Below, in pieces: positions 1-6,071 of a stretch of 6,095 nucleotides of DNA. The notes under the pieces were generated by a model. That model was not told where the DNA came from and did not search any database. It saw nothing but the letters and a program-made list of their open reading frames with translations. Every line of letters starts with the position of its first letter. Position 1 is the first letter of the stretch. The position numbers and the translations under genes were made by a program. The stretch is from Porphyromonadaceae bacterium UBA7087 (lineage in GTDB: Bacteria > Bacteroidota > Bacteroidia > Bacteroidales > Muribaculaceae): assembly GCA_002493515.1 (NCBI GenBank), contig DKYZ01000065.1, positions 1-6,095 on the forward strand, in the 5' to 3' direction.

Positions 1-23
1 GGTCAGTCTTGGTTCAGCCGGAT

Positions 24-1142
24 TCAGTTTTGTTCGGTGGCCGCGAACTCCATCAGGTATGCCTTGATGAAGTCGTCGATCTCGCCGTCCATCACGGAAT
101 TGACGTCGGAAGTCTGATAGTTGGTGCGATGGTCTTTCACGCGGCGGTCATCGAAGACGTAGCTGCGTATCTGGCTGCCCCATTCGATCTTCTTTTTGCC
201 GGCCTCGATCTTGGCCTGCTCCTCCATGCGGTGCTGGAGTTCCTTCTCATAGAGGATTGAACGCAGCTGGCGCATGGCGTTCTCCTTGTTCTTGGGCTGG
301 TCGCGCGTCTCGGTGTTCTCGATAAGGATTTCCTCCTCCTCGCCGGTGTACGGGTCTTTGTACTGGTATCTCAGTCGCACTCCCGACTCCACCTTGTTGA
401 CGTTCTGTCCGCCGGCGCCGCCGGAACGGAACGTATCCCAAGAGACGCGTGCCGGCTCGACGGTGACCTCTATGGTGTCGTCTACGAGTGGTGTCACGAA
501 TACAGATGCGAAGGAGGTCATGCGTTTTCCCTGGGCGTTATATGGACTTACCCGCACCAGACGGTGCACTCCGTTCTCGCTCTTGAGAAAGCCGTAGGCA
601 TAGTCGCCCTCGATATTGATGGTCACCGACTTTATGCCCGCGTCGTCACCTTCGAGAAGCTGCGCGATCGATGTCTTGTAGCCGTGGCGCTCGGCGTAGC
701 GCAGATACAGGCGCATGAGCATCTGTGCCCAGTCCTGGCTCTCTGTGCCGCCGGCTCCGGAGTTGATTTTCAATACGACTCCGAGCTTGTCTTCCTCGCG
801 GCGCAGCATGTTGCGGAGCTCAAGTTTCTCCAGGGCTTTCGTCACCGCCGCATACTGGGCGTCGACTTCCTCTTCCGTCACGAGCTCCTCCTTTATGAAG
901 TCGAATGCCAGCTGGAGCTCCTCCACCTGCTTCTCAAGCTCCTGGTAGGAGTCAATCCAGAAATGCAGTTCCTTGATTTTCCTCATCTGGGCTTCCGCTT
1001 TCTCACGGTCTTCCCAGAAGTCTGCCACGTGGGTGCGGAGTTCCTCCTCCTCCACTTCGATTTTCTTGCTGTCAATGTCCAGATACCTTCTGAGCGCCTG
1101 GCAGCGCTCCATCGTCTCTTTCAATTGCTCCGGTGTGATCAT
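24..1142 (-). CDS. prfB: Peptide chain release factor 2 (RF2)
   Basis: This 372-residue cytosolic protein reads UGA and UAA stop codons in the ribosomal A site and triggers peptide release; the length is normal for the family (E. coli RF2 is about 365). Visible in order: a charged coiled-coil N-terminal domain (about 1-110), the conserved GAGGTESQDWA block (129-139), the codon-recognition tripeptide as SPY at 199-201 (SPF in E. coli RF2), and the catalytic GGQ at 244-246 within SGGAGGQNVNKVESG, whose Gln is normally methylated by PrmC. The start is ATG at 1142-1140. The frame is continuous: the place where most prfB genes have an in-frame UGA and +1 frameshift reads AGG TAT CTG GAC here. The 76-base gap to the ligase gene (1143-1218) shows no TAnnTTTG box and no clear terminator, so read-through from upstream is plausible. 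The stop is TGA at 26-24. Identification is very secure and rests on family motifs. Confidence 0.97.
   Translation of the reverse strand: MITPEQLKETMERCQALRRYLDIDSKKIEVEEEELRTHVADFWEDREKAEAQMRKIKELHFWIDSYQELEKQVEELQLAFDFIKEELVTEEEVDAQYAAVTKALEKLELRNMLRREEDKLGVVLKINSGAGGTESQDWAQMLMRLYLRYAERHGYKTSIAQLLEGDDAGIKSVTINIEGDYAYGFLKSENGVHRLVRVSPYNAQGKRMTSFASVFVTPLVDDTIEVTVEPARVSWDTFRSGGAGGQNVNKVESGVRLRYQYKDPYTGEEEEILIENTETRDQPKNKENAMRQLRSILYEKELQHRMEEQAKIEAGKKKIEWGSQIRSYVFDDRRVKDHRTNYQTSDVNSVMDGEIDDFIKAYLMEFAATEQN
1077..1091 (-). other. Lost RF2 programmed frameshift site
   Basis: Codons 18-22 of prfB read AGA AGG TAT CTG GAC (Arg-Arg-Tyr-Leu-Asp). The classical E. coli site reads AGG GGG TAT CTT TGA C, where an internal Shine-Dalgarno-like stretch and a UGA stop force a +1 shift that autoregulates RF2. 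Here the purine-rich stretch, TAT and the CT of the slippery codon remain, but the stop is absent and the frame runs straight through. RF2 levels are therefore not controlled by this mechanism. That it derives from an ancestral frameshift site is inferred from the similarity. Confidence 0.8.
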
Positions 1143-1218
1143 ATATGTAGGTCTGTAGTTTAAATTAAAGTTGAGAGTTTAAGATGAGGGTCGGCCTGTA
1201 AGGGAGTCATGCGCAGAC

Positions 1219-3039
1219 TCAGTCATCGGGATACATGCTTTCAATCTCCCTCGCGTATCTCTTCGCCACAATGGGACGCCTCACCTTCATGGTGTTTGTC
1301 ACCTCCCCGTTCATTATGGAGAAATGGTTGGGCAGAAGCGTGATTTTCTTTATTTTCTCATATTCGGCGAGACCTTGCTGCACTCCGTCGATCTGCTTCA
1401 TCATGAAGGCCACGGTCCTCGGGTCGCTCACGAGAGTATTGGTGTCGTCCGTCTCCAATCCGTTTTCGGAGGCCCATCTCCTGAGCTGCGAGAGGTTGGG
1501 CACCACCAGCGCAGTGACGTATTTGCGCCGGTCGCCGATGACGGCCGCCTCGTCGATATATTTGTTTTCCGCAAGACGGCTTTCCAGCATCTGGGGGGCG
1601 ATATATTTTCCGTTGGAAGTCTTGAAGAGGTCCTTCACCCGTTCGGTGAGCACCAGGGCTCCTCCGCGTGTGAAATATCCGGCATCGCCTGTGCGGAAAT
1701 AACCGTCGTCGGTAAACGCCTTTTCGTTGGCCTCCGGATTCTTGTAATATCCCGGGGTGACAGTCGGTCCCTTCACCAGAATCTCGCCGCTCTTGTCAAT
1801 CTTCACCTTCACTCCCGGCAGTGGTATGCCGACGGTGCCTATCTCATAGCCGGTGTCGGGGAAACAGCTCACGGTAGCCGTTGTCTCGCTGAGTCCGTAG
1901 CCGATCACTATGTTGATTCCGGCGGAATGCATGAACTCGCATATCTTGTCGCTCAAGGGCGCCCCTGCGGTGGGGAACATGTTGGGCTGCGGAATTCCGA
2001 TGGCATGTTTGAGCTTGGAGAAGATGTTCTTGTTCCAGAACGAGTATTCCTTTTCAAGGAGCCAGGGGACGCGGGCTCCGCGGCGCCTGTAGTCGAGGTT
2101 TCTCCTCTTACCGCATTTCAGGGCACGTCTCACCATGAAACGCTGCATTCCCGACATGGCGGCTATCTTCTCGTTGACCGCGGCATAAACCTTTTCCCAG
2201 AATCTGGGGACGCAGCACATCACGTTGGGATGAACGGTGTGGATTGTGTCCTGAATGAGCCTCGGGTCATAATTCACGGCTATCGCTATGCCTTTTGCCA
2301 GACAGTAGAAACACCAGGCTTTCTCCAGGATGTGGCTCATCGGAAGGAATGCCATTGACAGGTCGCGGTCGCTGACAGAGCGCAGCAGCTTGAGGTGCAT
2401 CTCGATGGCCGCGTCATAGTTGGAGTGGGTGATGCAAACCCCTTTGGGCTCTCCGGTGGTGCCCGAGGTGTAGATCAGCGTCGCCATGTCTTCCGGAATG
2501 CCGGCATCCTTGCGCCGGGCCACTTCTCGGGCCACCTCGTCGCCGGCGTTCATGCCGAGTCTTACGAAATCGTCCCAGAAGATCGTTATGTCGTCGTCGG
2601 GCTCAAGGGTAAGCTCGTCGTTCTTGAAGACCACGATGCCCGTCACCGAGTCTTTGTTTCGTTTCCAGTAGCTGTAGGCAAGCGGATACTGATGCTTGTC
2701 GCCGACGAATATCACGCGGGCCTCCCCATTGCTGCAGATGAAGTCAAACTGCTCCTGGGAGCTGCTTGAGTAGATGGGTATTGCCGAGAGCCTGTTCTGG
2801 AAGGCTCCCAGCTCGGTGATGAGGATCTGCGGAGTGTTGGGAGAGCATATGGCTATCCTGTCTTTCTCGAGGAGCCCCATCGCGCACAAGGCTTTTCCTG
2901 CGATGTCCACCTGGATGTCGAACTCATTCCAGGACGTCGACTGCCATTCGCCGTCCTTGCGCCAGCAAAACCGGTAAGCTTCTCGGTCGCCGTAGCGCCT
3001 GGCCTGGCGGGGCACTGTTTCTACTAATCTGTTTGGCAT
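1219..3039 (-). CDS. Long-chain fatty-acid-CoA ligase (AMP-forming)
   Basis: This enzyme activates fatty acids with ATP and CoA through an acyl-adenylate intermediate, feeding lipid synthesis or degradation. From the ATG at 3039 it has 606 residues. Adenylate-forming motifs are clear: the phosphate loop YTSGTTGEPKG (190-200) followed by VCITHSN, the A5 motif YGLSETTA (381-388), the YFRTGD motif (447-452) with the adenosine-binding Asp, the hinge/A8 stretch ERVKDLFKTSNGKYIAP (466-482), and a C-terminal TMKVRRP with Lys585 as the likely catalytic lysine. The insert-rich layout, without a transmembrane segment, resembles the FAA1/FadD15 type (COG1022); chain length preference cannot be read from sequence. 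A TTG at 3057 would add six residues (MQRIKG), but it lies in the arm of an inverted repeat, so I prefer the ATG, preceded by A-rich AAAGAATAAAAGG. The gene lies 117 bases after meaB and 76 bases before prfB. The TGA stop is at 1221-1219. Confidence 0.93.
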   Translation of the reverse strand: MPNRLVETVPRQARRYGDREAYRFCWRKDGEWQSTSWNEFDIQVDIAGKALCAMGLLEKDRIAICSPNTPQILITELGAFQNRLSAIPIYSSSSQEQFDFICSNGEARVIFVGDKHQYPLAYSYWKRNKDSVTGIVVFKNDELTLEPDDDITIFWDDFVRLGMNAGDEVAREVARRKDAGIPEDMATLIYTSGTTGEPKGVCITHSNYDAAIEMHLKLLRSVSDRDLSMAFLPMSHILEKAWCFYCLAKGIAIAVNYDPRLIQDTIHTVHPNVMCCVPRFWEKVYAAVNEKIAAMSGMQRFMVRRALKCGKRRNLDYRRRGARVPWLLEKEYSFWNKNIFSKLKHAIGIPQPNMFPTAGAPLSDKICEFMHSAGINIVIGYGLSETTATVSCFPDTGYEIGTVGIPLPGVKVKIDKSGEILVKGPTVTPGYYKNPEANEKAFTDDGYFRTGDAGYFTRGGALVLTERVKDLFKTSNGKYIAPQMLESRLAENKYIDEAAVIGDRRKYVTALVVPNLSQLRRWASENGLETDDTNTLVSDPRTVAFMMKQIDGVQQGLAEYEKIKKITLLPNHFSIMNGEVTNTMKVRRPIVAKRYAREIESMYPDD

Positions 3040-3049
3040 GCCTTTTATT

Positions 3050-3134
3050 CTTTGCAAACGGTTTCTGATTCTGTCTGTCTATGGGGCGCTTGGAGAGCCT
3101 CCCTTTAGTTCAAACGAAGAAACCGTTTGCAAAG
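3050..3134. repeat. Perfect 17-bp inverted repeat before the acyl-CoA ligase gene
   Basis: CTTTGCAAACGGTTTCT at 3050-3066 is repeated as its exact reverse complement at 3118-3134, separated by 51 bases. Each arm contains TGCAAACGGTTTCT, which fits the LacI/GalR-family operator pattern TGnAAnCGnTTnCA at all but the last base. Centre-to-centre distance is 65 bp, close to six helical turns. The distal arm overlaps a candidate -7 box (3137-3130); the proximal arm ends 11 bases before the ligase ATG. It could be a pair of operators allowing DNA looping, or an RNA stem in the leader. No U-run follows, so a terminator is unlikely. Confidence 0.8.
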
Positions 3135-3137
3135 TTA
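3130..3137 (-). promoter_or_regulatory. Candidate -7 box (TAACTTTG) for the acyl-CoA ligase gene
   Basis: Reading the minus strand, TAACTTTG matches the Bacteroidetes -7 consensus TAnnTTTG exactly. No TTTG lies 19-21 bases upstream, so the -33 element is missing or degenerate. The predicted transcript start would fall near 3125, inside the distal arm of the 17-bp inverted repeat, so a repressor bound there could block it. This would let the ligase and prfB be transcribed independently of the DUF1573-meaB transcript. It remains a candidate only. Confidence 0.4.
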
Positions 3138-3142
3138 AGCAT

Positions 3143-3155
3143 TTATTCAGAATAA
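3143..3155. repeat. Short palindrome TTATTCAGAATAA after meaB
   Basis: There are six-base arms around a single central A, directly after the meaB stop (3159-3157) and six bases upstream of the candidate -7 box of the ligase gene. Its position between where -33 and -7 elements would sit would suit an operator. It is too short and A/T-rich for a convincing RNA terminator, and chance cannot be excluded. Confidence 0.45.
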
Positions 3156-3156
3156 T

Positions 3157-4263
3157 TCAGCCTTTTGCGCGCATATGGTCGAAATAAAAGTCGAGCACGT
3201 CTTTTGCGGCGGTGAACGACGACTGCTCGTTGTTGAGCACGCGCATCTCTTTCTGCTCCAGCAGCGCCCTGACTTCGGGCGTGTGGTAGAAATTGTTGCG
3301 CAGATGCTCGTTGATGGTCTCTATCATCCAGTATTTCGCCTGCTGGTTGCGCTTTGTCTCGAAATAGCCGGTCTTTTTCACATAATCGAAATATCGGTCG
3401 ATCATGCCCCATACCTCGTCGATGCCGAGCTCGTAGTAGCCGCTGTAGGTAATCACCTCGGGCACCCATTTGCTCGGTGTCGGCGGGAACAGATGCAGGG
3501 CGTTGCGGAACTGGGCCGCGGCCAGCTTCGCGCGGTCTACGTTGTCGCCGTCGCATTTGTTGATGACGATGCAGTCGGCCATCTCCATGATGCCCCTCTT
3601 GATGCCCTGGAGCTCGTCGCCGGTGCCGGCAAGCTGGATGAGCAGGAAGAAGTCTACCATCGAATGCACTGCGGTCTCGCTCTGGCCGACGCCTACCGTC
3701 TCCACGAAGATATTGTCGTATCCGGCAGCCTCGCAAAGCACGATTGTCTCCCTGGTCTTGCGTGCCACTCCGCCGAGCGACCCCGCGGAGGGGGAGGGGC
3801 GTATGAAGGCATCCTTCTGCTGCGACAGTTTCTCCATTCGGGTCTTGTCGCCCAGGATGCTTCCTTTGGTACGCTCGCTGCTCGGGTCGATGGCGAGCAC
3901 CGCCAGCTTGCCTCCCTGGCGGAGCACGTGAAGGCCGAAGACGTCGATGGAGGTCGATTTTCCGGCTCCCGGCACTCCTGTGATGCCTATTCTCTTTGAT
4001 TTCCCGCTGTATGGGAGACATTTCTCTATTACCTCCTGGGCCAGGGCCTGGTGTTCGTCGGCAGTGCTCTCCACAAGAGTCACGGCGCGTCCAAGCACAC
4101 TGACGTCTCCTTTCAGGATGCCTTCCACGTATTCGCCCGCCGTCAGCTGTCTGCGCCTGTGGTGGGGCATGCTTTTGCGGTATGGGTTGACTGTGGGCTG
4201 CGAGCCAACTCCGCCGTTCACCTGCAGGCCTTTATATTCCTTATCGTTCTCGGGATGCTCCAT
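3157..4263 (-). CDS. meaB: MeaB/ArgK-family GTPase, methylmalonyl-CoA mutase chaperone
   Basis: Family members bind B12-dependent methylmalonyl-CoA mutase in the cytosol, gate cofactor loading with GTP hydrolysis and protect or reactivate the enzyme, supporting the succinate-propionate route used by many Bacteroidales. The 368-residue protein shows the G3E GTPase motifs: P-loop GVPGAGKST (96-104), DPSS (126-129), the ETVGVGQSE switch region (188-196), GTGDELQGIKRG (213-224, the switch III-like stretch of MeaB) and the guanine-specificity motif NKCD (235-238). The C-terminal part (about 300-368) is the helical extension used for dimerisation in characterised MeaB proteins. The ATG at 4263 gives a roughly 40-residue polar N-terminus before the conserved core (TAGEYVEGIL, 41-50). 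It follows the larger DUF1573 gene by 48 bases with no promoter box between, so co-transcription is likely. The mutase genes are not in this window. Older labels such as ArgK (arginine transport kinase) are misleading for this family. Confidence 0.95.
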   Translation of the reverse strand: MEHPENDKEYKGLQVNGGVGSQPTVNPYRKSMPHHRRRQLTAGEYVEGILKGDVSVLGRAVTLVESTADEHQALAQEVIEKCLPYSGKSKRIGITGVPGAGKSTSIDVFGLHVLRQGGKLAVLAIDPSSERTKGSILGDKTRMEKLSQQKDAFIRPSPSAGSLGGVARKTRETIVLCEAAGYDNIFVETVGVGQSETAVHSMVDFFLLIQLAGTGDELQGIKRGIMEMADCIVINKCDGDNVDRAKLAAAQFRNALHLFPPTPSKWVPEVITYSGYYELGIDEVWGMIDRYFDYVKKTGYFETKRNQQAKYWMIETINEHLRNNFYHTPEVRALLEQKEMRVLNNEQSSFTAAKDVLDFYFDHMRAKG

Positions 4264-4311
4264 GATGTTTCGATTCTCGGTTTATGATGGTTCTGATATG
4301 TCTGTCTTGGT

Positions 4312-5442
4312 TTATTTTCTTACGGTGTTCTCGCCCACGATGGTGACTGTCCTGGCAGGATGCAGAGGGTCGTCGGTTATGACCTCAACTCCGATTCGGA
4401 ACAGACCCTCAGGGAATGAGCCGGTGTCGGCCACTCCCTCCACCCGGGCATGGCCTCCAGCCTTGACTTTGGCCGGATGGCGTTTTATCTTGATTCCCTT
4501 TTGGCGCGAATAGACCCTGAGCACCTGCATTTCCGTCTTTCCGTCGTTGGCGACCTCGAATTTGAATTTCCGTTGTTCCCCCGCCTTTTCAATCTTTCCG
4601 AAGTCGATGAGCTCAGGATTGACAGCCGCAAAGGGGGCGTTGTCGATCTCCTCCACTGTCATTGAAGACGTGTCGGGCACAATATTTGCGCTTACGGTCA
4701 CTGTGCCAGTGGCGTCATCGCCTTCCGGCTCGTTTACGCGTATCTCTATCGGCAGCTCGATGGCACCCATCTGGGTGGTGTCACGGCTGTTGAGATAGAG
4801 ACCGAGTGTCGCCACATCGCCAGGAGGTATTGAGGCCGGGTTCACACCTACGGAAAGCGCTTTGTGAGGATTTACGATTTTCGGACACAGGGTGTCCATG
4901 CTCTGGTTGTAGAGCCTGATGAAAAGATGGCGTGCCGTGCCGTATCTCATGTCGCCGGCCTTCTCTTCGAGAGCCGAGAGCCGCATGTTTCCGATGGATG
5001 CCGGAAAATCGCGCTGAAGGGTCTCCGTAGTGCCTATTACTGTTCCGCTGATGCGGATTGTGGTCAGGTCGTTGTTCTCGCCGGTATATACCTTCACGGT
5101 CTTCGCGAACCTTCCGGGGCGTCCGTGAGGGTTGTAGGTGAAGGTCACAGTCGCAGTGTCGCCGGGCTCTATCAGTCCGTCGGTGTAGGATGCGCCTGTG
5201 CATCCGCAGCTGGGGCGCACGGAGTTGATGAGTGTCGGCTGGGAGCCTTTGTTTACAAACTTCACCTCTCCGGTCTTCGGCCCCTCCTGCTCCTTCATGA
5301 TTCCGAAGTCATATTCTGTCGATGTCCATTCAAGGGCTCCAGGGCCGGTGGCCGCCATAGAGCATGTGGCTGAGGCGGCAACAGCGACTGCCGCCAGGAT
5401 ATGTCTGAGCCTGGGAGATGGGTGAGTGTTCATTTTTCTCAT
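4312..5442 (-). CDS. Secreted three-domain DUF1573 protein
   Basis: This 376-residue exported protein is of unknown function. A signal peptide is clear: basic n-region (MRKMNTHPSPRLRH), hydrophobic AAVAVAASA, then a small-residue cleavage zone around SMAATG (28-33). Cys27 lacks a good lipobox, so an ordinary signal peptide is more likely than a lipoprotein one. Residues about 40-135 form a DUF1573 domain with DFG (45-47), the SCGCT motif (Cys79, Cys81) and TYNPHGRPGRFAKT. Two further beta-rich segments (about 145-255 and 275-370) look like related Ig/ASH-type folds; the last begins LIDFGKIEKAGEQ but has no CxC. The start is ATG at 5442-5440, overlapping the TGA of the upstream gene as ATGA, which suggests translational coupling; ATG at 5433 is the alternative. 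The frame stays open upstream to 5622, but that part is a polar, Arg/Gln-rich out-of-frame reading of the neighbour gene. The TAA stop is at 4314-4312. Confidence 0.85.
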   Translation of the reverse strand: MRKMNTHPSPRLRHILAAVAVAASATCSMAATGPGALEWTSTEYDFGIMKEQEGPKTGEVKFVNKGSQPTLINSVRPSCGCTGASYTDGLIEPGDTATVTFTYNPHGRPGRFAKTVKVYTGENNDLTTIRISGTVIGTTETLQRDFPASIGNMRLSALEEKAGDMRYGTARHLFIRLYNQSMDTLCPKIVNPHKALSVGVNPASIPPGDVATLGLYLNSRDTTQMGAIELPIEIRVNEPEGDDATGTVTVSANIVPDTSSMTVEEIDNAPFAAVNPELIDFGKIEKAGEQRKFKFEVANDGKTEMQVLRVYSRQKGIKIKRHPAKVKAGGHARVEGVADTGSFPEGLFRIGVEVITDDPLHPARTVTIVGENTVRK

Positions 5443-5855
5443 TTCTTTTTGGGGACGACTGTGCCTTTTATCTTGAGTCTTATCTTCGAGGGGGTGCCGT
5501 TGGTCTTGATTGTTATTGTCTTGTCGAAGGCACCGGGACGTCCCAGGGGATTGTAGGTTACCTTTATCTTGCCGCTTTTCCCGGGGGCTATGGGATTGTC
5601 GGGATATTCGGGACGTGTGCATCCGCAGTCAGCCGTGGCGTTTATAATCACCAGGTTGCCGTCTCCCTTGTTGGTGAAGTCGAACACGCAGCTCACCGGG
5701 CCTCCCTCCTCCTTTACCATTCCGAAATTATGCGACTGCTCTGTGAAGACAGCGCTTCCTTTGGTTTTCCTCTTGGCTTCCATGCCGAGCGGGGCCGCCA
5801 TTGCGGTTATGGCGGCGAAAATCATTATGATTCTGAAAATAAGTCTTGCTTTCAT
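5439..5855 (-). CDS. Small secreted single-domain DUF1573 protein
   Basis: The 138-residue protein has a signal peptide (MKARLIFRIIMIFAAITAMA, cleavage probably between residues 20 and 28) followed by one DUF1573 domain (about 35-134). Key residues are NFG (43-45), the CxC motif in DCGCT (Cys77, Cys79) and TYNPLGRPGAFDKT (100-113). A further cysteine, Cys56, lies on a predicted strand. The tail is very basic (VVPKKK). ATG at 5855 is preferred over the GTG immediately before it; the upstream sequence is A-rich (GATAAAAAACAAAG), typical of Bacteroidetes starts. It is the first gene after a strong promoter at 5973-5943 and overlaps the next DUF1573 gene by four bases. The shared motifs (CGCT, TYNPxGRPGxFxKT) mark the two as paralogues, presumably from a tandem duplication. 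The family's biochemical role is unknown; it is common in Bacteroidetes envelopes. Confidence 0.9.
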   Translation of the reverse strand: MKARLIFRIIMIFAAITAMAAPLGMEAKRKTKGSAVFTEQSHNFGMVKEEGGPVSCVFDFTNKGDGNLVIINATADCGCTRPEYPDNPIAPGKSGKIKVTYNPLGRPGAFDKTITIKTNGTPSKIRLKIKGTVVPKKK

Positions 5856-5942
5856 CACTTTGTTTTTTATCGGTTGCTTATATAAAGACGCTGTGGCGAG
5901 CCCGTTGGTTTAAGATTCCGGGCATTCCGCTGTCCGAGTCTG

Positions 5943-5973
5943 CAAATATAGCCTTTTCCGACGTCAAGTCAAA
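5943..5973 (-). promoter_or_regulatory. Bacteroidetes-type promoter for the DUF1573-meaB operon
   Basis: On the minus strand, TTTG (5973-5970) is followed by a 19-base spacer and TATATTTG (5950-5943), an exact match to the TTTG/TAnnTTTG consensus of the Bacteroidetes primary sigma factor. The transcript would start near 5936-5938, leaving an untranslated leader of about 80 bases before the ATG at 5855. I see no convincing riboswitch or hairpin in that leader. It probably drives both DUF1573 genes and meaB, perhaps further. Confidence 0.8.
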
Positions 5974-6011
5974 ACCTTTTTCGCAGAAATTGAAAAAGAA
6001 TCGTCAAGAGG

Positions 6012-6043
6012 TTTGCTTGAATTGCGATTTTTTACTAATTTTG
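6012..6043 (+). promoter_or_regulatory. Bacteroidetes-type promoter for the tRNA gene
   Basis: TTTG (6012-6015), a 20-base spacer and TAATTTTG (6036-6043) match the Bacteroidetes consensus exactly. The predicted start is about 6047-6050, giving a leader of only 22-25 bases before the tRNA. The -33 elements of this and the divergent minus-strand promoter are 38 bases apart, so the two polymerases would sit close to each other. Confidence 0.82.
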
Positions 6044-6050
6044 CATCGAA

Positions 6051-6065
6051 ATCCCGCGACGGGAT
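6051..6065 (+). other. Leader hairpin just upstream of the tRNA
   Basis: ATCCCG CGA CGGGAT forms a perfect six-bp stem with a three-base loop, starting at or just after the predicted transcript start and ending six bases before the tRNA. In the precursor it would lie in the part removed by RNase P. CCCGC (6053-6057) could instead pair with GCGGG (6071-6075), which includes the 5' acceptor strand. Any effect on processing is inference. Confidence 0.55.
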
Positions 6066-6071
6066 AAAGTG

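Noticed and set aside
564..1163. A 199-codon plus-strand open frame opposite prfB
   Set aside because: It is a shadow of the RF2 coding region with no independent signature.
1204..1220. GAGTC/GACTC five-bp inverted repeat at the end of the acyl-CoA ligase gene as a terminator
   Set aside because: The stem is only five bp, overlaps the stop codon and is not followed by a U-run on either strand.
1324..2358. A 344-codon plus-strand open frame opposite the acyl-CoA ligase gene
   Set aside because: The minus-strand frame carries all adenylate-forming motifs. The antisense frame shows no recognisable domain and is the usual by-product of G/C-biased third positions.
3040..3156. The 17-bp inverted repeat as an insertion-sequence end pair or terminator
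   Set aside because: The 51-base interior holds no transposase, I see no flanking target duplication, and no U-run follows the stem.
3175..3999. A 274-codon plus-strand open frame opposite meaB
   Set aside because: It is fully antisense to conserved GTPase sequence, has no family motif and no plausible promoter or start region.
3143..4021. A 292-codon minus-strand frame overlapping meaB in another frame
   Set aside because: It is Arg-rich with low-complexity composition typical of an out-of-frame reading; meaB is certain in the other frame.
5846..6067. A 73-codon plus-strand open frame in the divergent region
   Set aside because: It spans both promoters and the leader hairpin and ends just before the tRNA; it has no conserved features, so it is not a likely gene.
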